The notes beneath the pieces were generated by a model. It was not told the origin of the DNA. It was given only the letters and a program-made list of their open reading frames with translations, and did not search any database. A program made the translations under genes and the position numbers. From assembly GCA_014529385.2 (NCBI GenBank), contig CM043970.1:45724279-45788278 (forward strand): a DNA stretch of 64,000 nt. The letters are read 5' to 3'. Shown here piece by piece: positions 1 to 11,279 of this stretch (positions within the stretch are counted from its first letter, which is position 1; each line of letters starts with the position of its first letter). Origin of the DNA: Adiantum capillus-veneris (lineage: Eukaryota > Streptophyta > Polypodiopsida > Polypodiales > Pteridaceae).

Positions 1-60
1 CCTTGCTTCTCCTTCAAAAGGTGTGTGAACCGACAACACCTTTCTAGTGTGTAGGTGTGT

Positions 61-112
61 GTGTATGCATTGTGTGTGTGTGTGTGAGCATAAGTGTGTG
101 TGTGTGTGTGTG
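61..112. repeat. (GT)n microsatellite, interrupted
   Basis: Runs of GT/TG dinucleotides are broken by short non-repeat words. No coding sense is visible on either strand. Confidence 0.9.
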
Positions 113-786
113 TGCAGGTCTTTAAATAGGCTCCTACAGGCTGAAAATCGACCTGGGTTGCTAAATGCATCTGGGAGCTTCTCCAGTTAAGCATGGCAAG
201 TCTAGTTCCCTACTCACCAAGTGTCAGGTTGGCTAGTTTAACTGACTCTGAGACTTAGTTACTGGCTTGGCAGCTTTCCCAGGACTCCCACAAGGCAAGA
301 GGACGCCCCCTAGCTGCTAAAGCTGATATGGAGTGGGCTGGAACCTGTTCCCACACAGCCTCGGGCCCCCGGTACCTCCCCGGACAGTTTTGAGAAAATT
401 TGGTTCTAAGCTAAAACGGGTCATACGAGTCGGATTTTGATGCCGGAAATTGCTATAGCAAGCTCTAACTAAGGCGTACTGGCCCGAGTACCTGTCATAT
501 TTAGCAGCCCCCGGGGTCCGAAAATGCATTTTTTCCAAATTTGGGGTACGGGTGCAGTTTTTCGAGACGATCAAAACTAGACGGGTCGGGTGACCAAAAA
601 CTTACTATTTTTGGAATTTTTTTGCAAGAATTATTTTAATTCATATTTCGAAGCTTTGAAACCTTCTAAACATCATGGCACTGACAGAATTTGGAAAACT
701 GCTAAAAATAGTAACTTTTTCCATTATGTTCATTTCATGGTACAATGGTGCTCTTTTGATAGGGGTCAGAGACCTTACACGTGCTA
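113..786. other. Non-coding, unassigned
   Basis: Short open frames here have no recognisable domain. The GC-richer part (about 340-580) is reminiscent of LTR sequence, but no terminal TG...CA pair, primer site or second copy was found in the window, so it stays unassigned. Confidence 0.5.
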
Positions 787-906
787 AGACTAGTCTGACA
801 ACCTTACCAATATTCTAGCTTTTACCCCCTTGTACTTCCCCATATTAAATGATCAGTTTAACATGAGAAAATCATTTGGGAGAATTAGATATTAGTTTTT
901 ATGACA
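787..906 (-). mobile_element. Ty3/gypsy LTR end fragment (LTR family of 22136-23065)
   Basis: The reverse complement of this stretch matches the first ~120 bp of the LTR that starts at 22136, including the initial TGTCATAAAAACTAATAT word. Only the LTR start is retained; the sequence beyond 906 is different. Confidence 0.75.
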
Positions 907-2010
907 GAGAGCATAGTTGAGAAAGAGAGAGCGAGAGAGATTTCCCATCCCTCTCTCCTTCCCTTACTGCTCCACACTCTGAGCTTCCTTTCTTTCTTCA
1001 CCATGGGTTCTCCATGTCTCCTTATTCCTCCATGTCATTCGCTTCACCTCCTCTTTCTCTTGCTCTCCCCCATGGGATACTTCCCCGCTTTCCTTCATAC
1101 ATTGCAATCCAGAGTATTCTCTTCCTATTCACATTCTCATCCCTTTTTGCATGCCTCCAAAACGGATTCTAAAAATGAACCCCTCCCTAAGAAATGATGG
1201 CGCCGTCGTTGCTAGGGCCATGGAAAAATACCCCTAATGACATGGCATGGCGGGGTTTGAGGTGCACCAAATTCTGTAGGAGTAGGACCGAACAGGGCGC
1301 CTTGTCCTACTGATGAACTATTGCTTCATGGGCGAATTTGTCTGATGTCGGCATGAGTGCTTTCTTCTCCCCCCTGCCCCTCGTTTGTTGCCTACACACC
1401 ATCCTCCTTTTTCTTTCCCTCTTCACACATAACCCCTTATGTTTATTTAAATGGGTGGAGTTTTATGGCGGGAAACCTTTGTTTGGCTTTGTAATACAGT
1501 GCATTTTGCATGCACACCGACCAAGACATTGCTAAGCGCCAAATATCATCCAAAGCATTGCCTACCACACCATTATGACCGACCTCCCCCTTCCATATGG
1601 GCATTCCCCGCAATCAATGCTCTCCAAGAGTCGACCTTCTCAATTGAAAGCTCATCAAGAACTTCATGTGCATTTGTAAGAGCACCACAATTAATTACAT
1701 ATCAACAAAGTCAGCGTGAAAACATCATATTAGGCATACTTATCGGCCAAAGCATCATCCACGAACCACATTTGGCCGAGACCCAGTGCCAATCCATCCA
1801 AAACTCTCTTGTCATTGCCCTATTTGGAATAATCTGACAATCAATGCTCCTCATCAGTTTTTCTCGTAATTAGCATATATTAATTGTTCGAGTAAGTGGC
1901 ATCTATTAACTCTTCTATTTTGTAGATCATCCCTTTATTAAATGTTTTTCAGTTTTGCCTCCCCCTACATTGCAGCCTAGACCAGCATGCATGGTGGTAG
2001 GCCTTTAAAA

Positions 2011-2186
2011 GACCCCCCCCCCCCCCCCCCCCCCCTCTCTCTCTCTCTCTTAGCAGCTTACTCTCTTTGCAACTTATAGGTCTCTCTTTCTTGTTCTCTT
2101 ATCACCTTATAGGTATGTGTGTTTGTAGAAGCTTATAGGTCTCTCTCTCTGACCCCCTTGTAGGTATGTGTGTGTGTGCATTTGTG

Positions 2187-2232
<46 letters not shown>
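2011..2232. repeat. Poly-C/(CT)n ... (GA)n microsatellite-cored repeat, unit 1
   Basis: A poly-C tract runs into (CT)n at about 2011-2050 and a (GA)n tract occupies about 2189-2232. In between lie degenerate CTTATAGGTCTCTCT and TTATAGGTATGTGTG words. The same order of parts recurs at 6985-7292, about 10200-10321 and about 11010-11191. Confidence 0.85.
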
Positions 2233-2235
<3 letters not shown>

Positions 2236-2450
2236 GCTGCCAAATGATGAAGCAATGTATTTTTATGCGGTGAATGCAATTTTAGATGTTTTTCCTATTG
2301 TTTTGGAATTTCTTGACTCAAATATTGAAAAAGTCGTTTTGGCTACCTACTAGGGTCACAGTAGACCATCCGTGATCAATAACAAACATTTGACTCAACC
2401 TGTGTTTAAACAGAAAGTTCACACATTGATTCAATATGTAGACTAGATTC

Positions 2451-2847
2451 AATATATGGCTTGGATATATTTTTGTCGGGTGGTCTAGCACTCTATTAGG
2501 ACAACAGGCAAGACCATCACTTACAATAATAGATTTGAATAGCCAAAAAGAAGAAGAGGGGGGGGGGTAAAAAATAATCCTACATATGTGCCATCGGAGG
2601 TTAAGAAGAGAGAAGGGGGGGGCGGGGGGGCCTAAAAATATCCTACATATGTGCCATCGGAGGTTAATATAAAACCTCCTCTACACATTTTCTAGCTTTG
2701 AGTAAAAATGACCCTCCTCCTTAAGAAACTTATAACTTTTTTTTCAAAATTGATTTAAATAAGTCCTCTTGTAAGTGTAAACCTAAAGCTTTTAGATAAA
2801 ATATACCCTCTTGTCGAGCGCATGTAATACACCTACAAATCAACAAG

Positions 2848-2849
<2 letters not shown>
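2451..2849. other. Non-coding with a ~35 bp duplicated word
   Basis: The word CCTACATATGTGCCATCGGA occurs at about 2579 and again at about 2642. Each copy is preceded or followed by a short G-rich run, giving a two-copy tandem with a period near 62 bp. No gene is visible. Confidence 0.6.

Positions 2850-2886
<37 letters not shown>
2850..2886. repeat. Poly-C homopolymer, 37 nt
   Basis: An uninterrupted run of C on the plus strand is followed by A-rich sequence. The minus-strand frame across it reads poly-glycine, which is an artefact of the homopolymer. Confidence 0.95.
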
Positions 2887-2888
<2 letters not shown>

Positions 2889-3220
2889 AAACAAAACAAA
2901 AAAAAAAAAAACCCCAAAACAACCCACACACACAAGGGATTGCAATAAGAATAGGTCATCAATAAAATCAAGAAGATTATTAACTAGAGTATTCCCCATT
3001 GAATCACAATGAGTTACAAAGTCTATTTGAGGCTATGCAACTCATATTGCAAGTTGCACATGCACAAGTAGAAAAGGCAAGATTCTTGAGTAGACAATAC
3101 ATGTTGAAAGATGGCAGGCTACTTCTAAACAATTTTTACGAATTTGAAGCAAAAACACAAAAAAGAATCAATTACTCATGTGAGGAATGATGAGGGATTT
3201 GCTACCATATTTGCTATTCA

Positions 3221-3456
3221 TGTGTGTGTGAACACAATTAGACCACAGTAGGACACTCTTTTCCTCACTAGGAGTTTTTCTCCCCAATGTATTGTATATA
3301 GGCCCATCCACTCTAGGGCTATAGGCCCATCCACTCTAGGGCTATCTTATCTGTCTATTGTGCACACTAGGCAATATACTCTCTCTTGTGTGCCTTGAGC
3401 TTCTTTATCTTCTCCAAACTGTATGCATGCACATCCCTACAAACCTAATTCCAACA
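3221..3456 (+). mobile_element. Copia-type LTR (3' end secure, 5' end tentative)
   Basis: The stretch starts TGTGTGTGTG and ends CCAACA. It contains a TATA-like TGTATATAGG and a 23 bp direct duplication at about 3298-3343 (CCATCCACTCTAGGG twice). The end is followed directly by a primer-site-like TGGTATTAGA, as in plant Copia elements primed by initiator tRNA-Met. The leader and gag fragment downstream fit this reading. Confidence 0.65.
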
Positions 3457-3458
3457 AT

Positions 3459-3480
3459 TGGTATTAGATTAGGTCACATC
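3459..3480 (+). promoter_or_regulatory. Copia primer-binding site, degenerate
   Basis: TGGTATTAGATTAGG lies two bases after the LTR end and is a mutated version of the usual TGGTATCAGAGC-type sequence complementary to initiator tRNA-Met. A second, better preserved site lies at 5195. Confidence 0.6.
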
Positions 3481-3802
3481 CTCATACATCGTTGTCAATA
3501 CCCCTTACCTCACATTCTCAAAATTTTATAAGGTTTGGTGAGCTCCAACAAGTTGACTAATACTTCAGCAATGCTCATAGAGCTAGGTGTGATTAAATTT
3601 TTCATTTGAGCTCGTTAATTATACCTCTCTTTCCACTATCGGTAGTATTGCATGAGCAATTTTGTCCTTTTGTACAAAATAATCTTCTATAGAACAAGCT
3701 CCTTATAGTCCTATTTGGGTTATGCTAGATAGCAAGGGTTAGTCCTACTTCATTTTTCCTCTTTTAGGGTAGTTTGTACATTAGGTGTAGTCACAGCTTG
3801 CC

Positions 3803-4150
3803 ATGGATGAAAACAACACAAATGGTTTTAAAAGATTTTTTATTGATATGATAAGTTGGATGAGGATAATTACCCAATGTGGGACTACATGATGATGCAT
3901 GTTTATGTTTCAAAGGTTGTCTGGAATTTTATACAGGGCATTGATGTATGTCCGTCTTTTGTGGATACAAGATCTGTTGAGAATGTTGCAAGTTCTAGTA
4001 GATCTATTGTTGCTAGAGCTATTTTTGCCTACAACTAAGAGATCTCAATGGGAGGATGAAGATGCACATTCTCATGCCTTAATTTCATTAGCTTTGAAGC
4101 AAAATCAATAGAAAAGGCTTCGTATACTTTGACAAGATCAAGAGTCTACG
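3803..4150 (+). pseudogene. Copia gag N-terminal fragment
   Basis: After an ATG at 3803 a frameshift is needed before the frame at about 3850-4038. That frame contains the Copia gag hallmark of an NYP-x-W core (residues DEDNYPMWDYMMMHV) followed by a hydrophobic helix. Gag of this class packages element RNA in cytoplasmic virus-like particles. The fragment is under 100 residues against the several hundred of a full gag, ends in stops, and is followed by unrelated sequence. It sits 350 bp downstream of the LTR and primer site, the expected place for gag. Confidence 0.6.
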
Positions 4151-4227
4151 ATTATGCAAGAGGAAGATGACATGGAACTTTTTCTGGATGGTATCAAGGA
4201 TATCAATGACACACACAAACACACAAA

Positions 4228-4228
<1 letters not shown>

Positions 4229-4261
<33 letters not shown>
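4229..4261. repeat. (CT)n microsatellite
   Basis: A CT dinucleotide run with one interruption. Confidence 0.9.
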
Positions 4262-4554
4262 GCAGCACTCATGTGAGACATTGCAAGCCTAGTGATCCTC
4301 TTGTTGTGGAGAATGTGGATGTTGTGGTGGTGGCACTTTTGATGCTTTCACATCATCTCACATCCAACCAACACCCATTCTTGCCCCCTTGTTTGGTGGT
4401 CTTACACCTCCTACACAATCGCCATCTACTTTGGATTTTGTTGAATAGTCAACCACTCCTGCTTTCACACCTCTTCGCACACCACTTGCCGCTCCTAGCC
4501 TCACCCCTACCGAGATTACTATTGAGACTCCTTTTGTGATCCATTCATAATTTT

Positions 4555-4974
4555 ATGGCATGCGGTAAGACCGTGACAGATAAGAATGATAGGAAGCTAA
4601 TTACCACCATGCACAGCTTTTGCTTACAAGTAATTTGTCACCACCTCATGAAGGAATGGAAAGAAATACCAACCCAGATCAAAGAAATTTTAATCAACAT
4701 GCTTCATGGTGTATTTTATGTGAAAAGTGTCGAGGATTGTTTCTCCAAGATGCACACATGGATGTGCGACTAGTTGAAGCATAAGCACTCGGAGGTATAT
4801 GAAGCATTGGACACAGATGTGCCCAAGCCATACTGGCTCAATAGGAAGATAGCAAAGAAGGAATTACACAAAAATCTCGACAAGTACAATAAGAGAAAAC
4901 AAATACGCGAGTGGAGTCGAGGAGTACACACCACTTGGATAGCCGAGGGACAGCCGCAATTGGGCGAGCTTTGA
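4555..4974 (+). pseudogene. Unrecognised ORF remnant with one internal stop
   Basis: One frame reads through 4555-4974 with a single TAG at 4771-4773, giving about 139 codons. The second half is rich in lysine, arginine and tryptophan (for example KKELHKNLDKYNKRKQIREW). Length and composition suggest a decayed coding fragment, possibly of a transposable element, but I recognise no domain. Confidence 0.3.
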
Positions 4975-5059
4975 GGATAATTTTGTAAGTAGTGTTCCAT
5001 TTAACTTTTGTAACTACTTGCCTAGTTTTAAATTTTTTATTGCTTTCAATGCTTTTTAA

Positions 5060-5192
5060 CAATGAGCCATGATAAATAGTGAACCCACCACATTCAATTA
5101 GTCTGCATATAGAGCTACTAGCTCAAAAAATTTTATTATCCATTTTTGTTTTTCCAAGCTGTGTGTGTTTTCATACAACCCTAATTTCAACA
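5060..5192 (+). mobile_element. Copia-type LTR 3' end, second copy
   Basis: The end (CAAGCTGTGTGTGTTTTC ... AATTTCAACA) parallels the end of the LTR at 3456 and is followed by TGGTATCATAGCAG from 5195, a good initiator-tRNA-type primer site. Sequence at 5280-5560 parallels the leader at 3530-3800, with shared words such as AATGCTCA-AGAGCTAGGT. Confidence 0.55.
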
Positions 5193-5194
5193 AT

Positions 5195-5208
5195 TGGTAT
5201 CATAGCAG
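5195..5208 (+). promoter_or_regulatory. Copia primer-binding site
   Basis: TGGTATCATAGCAG differs by one base from the common plant Copia site TGGTATCAGAGCAG and lies two bases from the LTR end. Confidence 0.65.
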
Positions 5209-5576
5209 GTTGCCTCCTCTCGGGCTTAGTCACGAGCAGCTTCAGTATACACCTGCACACTTTCTCTGATTTCTGTGAGCTATGGTAAGCGTTCGCAGGT
5301 CGATAAATTTTTTGAGAATGCTCAAAGAGCTAGGTCTGCTGAGATTTTTACTAGGGTTCATTTCGGCCTCTGTATCCACTACAAGCAGGAGTATTGTGCA
5401 TGCTTTTTTTTTCATTTTGTGCATAAATTCTATCAGTGCCATTTTTTGCATAACAGGTCCTTACGGTCTTCTATGGTTTGTTCTATATAGCACAATTGTA
5501 CGAAAATTGTCAAGTTTGATGTATTATGTCTATCTGGGGTAATCTGAAGTTGTCAAGTTCAATGCATTATGCCTAC

Positions 5577-5908
5577 AGATGTGGGAAGCCTTTTTAGTTT
5601 TCCCATAAATCATCCTATCTTCCCCCACTTTGGCCATTGGACAATTGAATTAAATTTAGGAACCGTAGCCTATGGAAGTCTTAATGGAGCCGAGCCTTAG
5701 GTCTTATTAAACTCCATTGGTGCACATTGCTCTTTTGCACAGTGTCCCTCTTTGGATCCCTATTTTCCCTCCTTTGGATCCTTGTTGAGACTAGTCTTGT
5801 AACCTTACCAATATTCTAGCTTTTACTCCCGTGGTACTCCCCCATATTAAACGATCAGTTTAACATGAGAAAATTATTTGGGAGAATTAGATATTAGTTT
5901 TTATGATA
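5577..5908 (-). mobile_element. Ty3/gypsy LTR fragment, inverted, without the internal insertion
   Basis: The reverse complement matches 22136-22335 and then 22937-23065 without a break. It therefore shows the uninterrupted form of that LTR and defines exactly what was inserted at 22336-22936. The matching words include CCACTTTGGCCATTGGA and CATAGGCTA/TAGCCTATG. Confidence 0.8.
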
Positions 5909-7006
5909 GAAAGCATAGTTGAGAAAGAGAGAGCGAGAGAGATTCCTCATCCTCTCTACTTCCCTTACTGCTCCACACTCCGAGCTTCCTTCCTTTCTTC
6001 ACCATGGGTTCTCCATGTCTCCTTCTTCCTCCATGTCATGCGCTTCACCTCCTCTTTCTCTTGCTCTCCCCCATGGGATACTTCCCCACTTTCCTTCATA
6101 CCTTGCAATCCATAGTATTCTCTTTCTCTTCACATTCTCATCCCTTTTTGCATGCCTCCAAAAAGGATTCTACAAATGACCCCCTCCATACGCAATGAAG
6201 GTGCCGTTGTTGCTAGGGCCATGGGAAAATATCCCTAATGACATGGCATGGCGGGGTTTGAGGTGCAACAAATCCTTCAGGAGTAGCACCGAACAGGGTG
6301 CCTCCTCCTACTAATGAAATTTTGCTTCATGGGCGAATTCGTCTGATGTCGGCGTGACTGCTTTCTTCTCCCCTTGCCCCTCGTTTGTTGCCTCTCACAC
6401 CATCCCGCTTTTTCTTTCGCTCTTCACACATAAGCCCTTATGTTTATTTAAATGGGTGGAGTTTTATGGCGGGCATCCTTTGTTTGGCTTTGTAATACAC
6501 TACATTTGGCATGCACATCAACCAAGACATTGCTAAGCACAAAATATCGTCCAAAGCATTGCCTACCACACCATTATGATTGACCTCTCACTGCCATATG
6601 GGCATTCCCCGCGATCAATGCTCTCCAAGAGTCGACCTTCTCAATTGAAGGCTCATCAAGCTAGAACTTCATGTGCATTTGTAAGAGCACCACATCTAAG
6701 TACATATCAACCAAGCATCATCCAAGAACCACATTTGGCTGAGACCCACTGCCAAGCCATCCAAAACTCTCTTTTCATTGCCTTATTTGGCATTATCTCA
6801 CAATCGATGCTCCTGAGCAGTTTCTTTTGTATAGTTAGCATCCATTAATTGTTCGAGTAAGTGGCATCTATTAACTCTTGTATTTTTTAGATCATCCCTT
6901 GATCAAATGTTTTTAGTTTTGCCTCCCCCTACATTTCAGCCTACACCTCCATTCATGGTGGTAGGCCTTTAAAAGACAACGCCTCCCCCCCCCCCCCCCC
7001 CCCCCC

Positions 7007-7052
<46 letters not shown>

Positions 7053-7157
7053 GTAGCTTACTCTCTTTACAACTTATAGGTCTCTCTTCTTTTTCTCTTA
7101 GCACCTTATACGTATGTGTGTTTGTAGTAGCTTATAGGTCTCTCTCTCCCCCCCCGG

Positions 7158-7205
<48 letters not shown>

Positions 7206-7247
7206 CTCACTTGTAGGTATATGTGTGTGTGCATGGGGGGGGGGGGG

Positions 7248-7296
<49 letters not shown>

Positions 7297-7440
7297 GGCA
7301 GTGTATGTTTATGTGGTGAATGCAATTTTAGATCATTTTCCTATTGTTTTGTAAGAGGGTCATAGTAGACCATTAGTGATCAATAACAAACATTTGACTC
7401 ATCCTATGGTTAAACAAAAAGTTCACACATTGGTTCAAAC
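5791..7440. repeat. Direct duplication, copy B (first copy 787-2450)
   Basis: Same order of parts as copy A: LTR end, a GAGAAAGAGAGAGCGAGAGA word, a CT-rich stretch, a conserved GGGCGAATT-GTCTGATGTCGGC word, then the microsatellite block. Copy B has longer (CT)n and (GA)n tracts and extends further left into the LTR than copy A. Confidence 0.8.
6985..7292. repeat. Poly-C/(CT)n ... (GA)n microsatellite-cored repeat, unit 2
   Basis: Poly-C and (CT)n lie at about 6985-7050, (CT)n again at about 7160-7203, poly-G at about 7236-7250 and (GA)n to 7292. The same TTATAGGTCTCTCT spacer words occur as in unit 1. Confidence 0.9.
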
Positions 7441-8348
<908 letters not shown>

Positions 8349-8349
8349 A

Positions 8350-8778
8350 AAAAATTAAAAAAATTACTTTTCTAACATTAGTAAATTTTACGTAAAACTG
8401 CACTTCAACACTTAACTTGGAGAAGTAAAAAATGTCGGCAATCTTTGTATATGGGTTGAAAAATGTCGGTACATCTTTCACATACCTATTGAGGGATTTT
8501 TCAAAGAAGTTTGGGCCTGCTTAACAATGATTTGATTTATTTTCAAAAGAAAATAGAAAATTCGTGTCCATCCGCACAGATTAGTTCTAAGAGATGGCAA
8601 TGGAAAGACACCTTTAGACCTTCATTTAGCTCTGTATTATTTTTTATCAACTTATATTGAGTGTTGATCATAATTCCCTAAAACCATTTTCTATTTAGAT
8701 AACTGACATAGTGTCGAGAATTTTTTTACAAAAGTCTCAAAAAGCCACAAAAGTGGCTGATTTTTTATAGGACCAGTG
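8350..8778 (+). mobile_element. 5'-truncated copy of the TTAA-type (piggyBac-like) element at 22336
   Basis: This stretch matches about 22510-22936 in the same orientation: AATGTCGG/CTGCAATCTTTGTATATG, GAGGGATTTTTCAAAGAAG, GGCAATGGAAAGACACC, and the terminal AGCCACAAAAGTGGCT palindrome. It ends GGACCAGTG where the full copy ends GGACTAGTG. The left terminus is missing. No open frame is present. Confidence 0.75.
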
Positions 8779-9254
8779 TGAAGCTTACTCTTCAGTCGGA
8801 TTGAGTGGTTTCGAGTCTTTTCGTGCTATTTCTAGCTGTAGACCTAAAATTCTGCAACTTCCAACAACAACTCACACTTGATTCTTTCAGAGAGAGCAAT
8901 GTTTTGAAATCCACCTCGGATCCTACTTACCCTACTCCTAGATTCTCATCCAATGGGGTTGTGGAAAGTGTTCACAAACACTCGTTTTCTTGTCTTTTAT
9001 GTTTTTCTGAGCACTGATCTTAAGACTTGTCTCGTCTACCAATCATCCTCAAAATCCTTACCTATTTCTACAATCCTATAATCCTAAAGGCACTCAGCAA
9101 GTACAATTACTTCCAAGCTACCTCTACACAGCAAAAGACGACAATCTTAAGCTATGAGGTTTCTAAAAGAAAGTTTCGTACTCTAGATGATCCTAGAGGA
9201 AGTTAAAGGATAACTTCACAAGACGCTCGTGTTTTTTCCTAGTTTAGGTCTCTT
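8779..9254. other. Presumed retroelement leader (minus orientation), non-coding
   Basis: It lies just inside the primer site of the inverted LTR at 9278-10199. No coding frame is recognisable. Confidence 0.4.
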
Positions 9255-9276
9255 TGATCCCCGATAGCGGTGCCAA
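9255..9276 (-). promoter_or_regulatory. LTR-retrotransposon primer-binding site
   Basis: Read on the minus strand, TTTGGCACCGCTATCGGGGA follows the LTR end directly. The TGGCACCG start resembles the TGGCGCCG-type primer sites of plant LTR retrotransposons. Confidence 0.6.
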
Positions 9277-9277
9277 A

Positions 9278-10199
9278 TGTCGGACGCATGTCTGACCTCA
9301 CCGTCTTATTTTATTACAGTATTAGCGAGAACCACGATTAATTTGTCAAACCATGGGATGAAGCTGACTTGACTAGTGCATAGAGGCTACAAGAGGGTGT
9401 CAATCTCTAAGAAAACAACTAACAACTCGCATCTAACTCAAGCTACACTTAAGTGACTGAAATCACCAAAAGCCAATCGCTCATCGGCAAACAATTCACA
9501 TCCGTTACAGCATCAAATGACATCCAAATGTAGCAAAACTTCTAAGACAAGTTTATAAGACCTAAGCACACATGCCTATGGTCTCAAACCCCAATTTAGG
9601 TCAAGTTTCAAAATCGCGATTATTAACAGTAGTGTATTTTTGACCTAGTCGTTTTCGACTTAGAATGCATTTAAATGCTTAGCAATGATGCCCCAATACC
9701 CCTCCTATGCTTAGTTTTTGATTTGAAAGTGTAAATTCCTCGTTATGATGAAATTAGGCCACGGGTCGGCGACGCCAAAAACTACGAATTACTGTGAACT
9801 GCTTACGTCAATGCGTAGAGTTCTTACCTGCGGTTGCAATGCAACAAACGTAACTGCAATGTGACAACCGGGGAGGGAGTAGGAAGCGCGAGAAGGAGAG
9901 GAGTGAGCGCCGTTAGTTCACGCTGTGTATTTTATTATCCAAAACTTATAAAAAAACATACAAAAAGTGGCTTTTATACCTTAGCCAAGGTTTTGGGGTG
10001 GTCAAAACTAATAATCTGGAGTTCTACCAAAGATGGGTCATGACAGGCTGATACAATCTGGAAGCTTGTAGCCCCGTCTCATTAATTACAGAGTTTATCC
10101 GAGAAAATAGGAGTTACAATATTCCCAATTTATCAAAATAATAAGTGTTTTACAAAGAGAACTCTGAAAAATTGTATCCGTGTTAGCTTGCTGCTAACA
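9278..10199 (-). mobile_element. LTR with primer site, minus orientation
   Basis: The stretch starts TGTCGGACGC and ends TGCTAACA on the plus strand, giving TG...CA ends over 922 bp. The primer site abuts its left end, so transcription runs leftwards. Its right-hand ~450 bp recur as a fragment at 43235-43687. No second intact LTR or pol gene belonging to it is present in the window. Confidence 0.65.
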
Positions 10200-10201
10200 C
10201 A

Positions 10202-10234
<33 letters not shown>

Positions 10235-10248
10235 CAGCTTACAAGTGA

Positions 10249-10325
<77 letters not shown>

Positions 10326-10480
10326 TCCCGACTGATGAAGTAATCTATATTGTTGCGGTGGATAATGCAGTTCTAGATCATTTTCTTGTTGTCTTGAAGG
10401 TGCTTGATTTCTATAGTCACGTTTGCTAATAAGGGTCATAGTACACCACTTATGATCAATAACAAATATTTGAGTCAAGG
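10200..10480. repeat. (CT)n ... (GT)n(GA)n microsatellite-cored repeat, unit 3
   Basis: (CT)n at about 10200-10228, (GT)n at about 10250-10268, (GA)n to 10321, followed by the GATGAAGTAATCTATAT and TTCTAGATCATTTTC words. These correspond to GATGAAGCAATGTAT and TTTTAGATCATTTTC in the other units. Confidence 0.85.
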
Positions 10481-10499
10481 GAGGTCATGTCGTCCTACT

Positions 10500-10869
10500 A
10501 CTATTGTCGGCACCCCTTTGCTAAGAGTCTCAATTTTTTGTGTGGTTTGGAGAGTATTAACAAGTAAACTAATACTTTGGGAGTGCATATAGCTAGGTAT
10601 GCTTAGATTTTTTATTTTGGCTCAGTTTGGCCAAAATACTAGATAGGCAGTTTTGGCTCGTTTTGGCAATACTAGATATGTAGTTTTGTCCTTTTGTGCA
10701 AATTTTTGTTAGTGCAATTGTTTGGAGATTAGGTTCCTCACAATCTTCTTTTGGTTGTGCTATATTTGTTAAGATAACTACTTGCTTCACACAAAATGCC
10801 CTCGCATCAACTTGGGTTCTGCACACAACCTTCCTTCTATTGTGACCTTCCTTCTATTGATCTCAATCT
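10500..10869 (+). repeat. Copia leader-like repeat, third copy
   Basis: Words such as TAAACTAATACTTTGGGAGTGC and ATAGCTAGGTATG, followed by TTGGCTC and TTTGTCCTTTTGTGCAAA, parallel the Copia leader at 3530-3690. No LTR or gag adjoins it. Confidence 0.5.
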
Positions 10870-11134
10870 GGGGACTCTAGTAATTAGCATCTATTAACTC
10901 TTCTAGTAATTGGCATCTACTAAATTTTTCTATTTTGTAGATCATCCCCCCTACAGTGCAGCTGCATGCATGGTGGTTGGTCTTCAAAATAACCCCACCC
11001 TCCCCTTCTCTCTCTTCCTCTTTGTAGCTTACAGATCTCTCTTTCTTTTTTCCTAAGGACCTCGCTTATAAGTATGTGTGTGTGTAGCAGCTTAGGTATC
11101 GCTCTCTTAGCCACTTATAGGTATGTGTGTGTGT

Positions 11135-11192
<58 letters not shown>

Positions 11193-11250
11193 CTCCCAAA
11201 TGATGAAGCAATGTATGATTATGTGGTTAATGCAATTTTAGATCATTTTT
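10870..11250. repeat. Microsatellite-cored repeat, unit 4
   Basis: It repeats the ATTTTGTAGATCATCCC word, the GCATGCATGGTGGT word, the CTTATAAGTATGTGTG spacer, (GA)n at about 11140-11191, and the GATGAAGCAATGTATGATTATG word of units 1 and 2. Confidence 0.85.
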
Positions 11251-11279
11251 CTATTGATTTGGAAGTGCTCTTACTAAGA

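Larger units (their letters stand above)
787..2450. repeat. Direct duplication, copy A (second copy 5791-7440)
   Basis: From the segment starting with a conserved CTTACCAATATTCTAGC word at about 803 through the microsatellite block at 2011-2232 to the AACAAACATTTGACTC word near 2380, this region matches 5791-7440 in the same orientation with scattered substitutions and small indels. Open frames inside it (for example 1451-1837) are not conserved as clean frames in copy B and match no family known to me. It is read as a duplicated non-coding retroelement-derived unit. Confidence 0.8.

Noticed and set aside
1451-1837. 128-codon plus-strand frame as a gene
   Set aside because: The duplicate region at 6460-6850 does not keep the frame, and no motif is recognisable. 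It lies wholly inside a duplicated repeat.
2730-2999. Minus-strand frame with poly-glycine
   Set aside because: Produced by the 37 nt poly-C run. No recognisable protein on either side.
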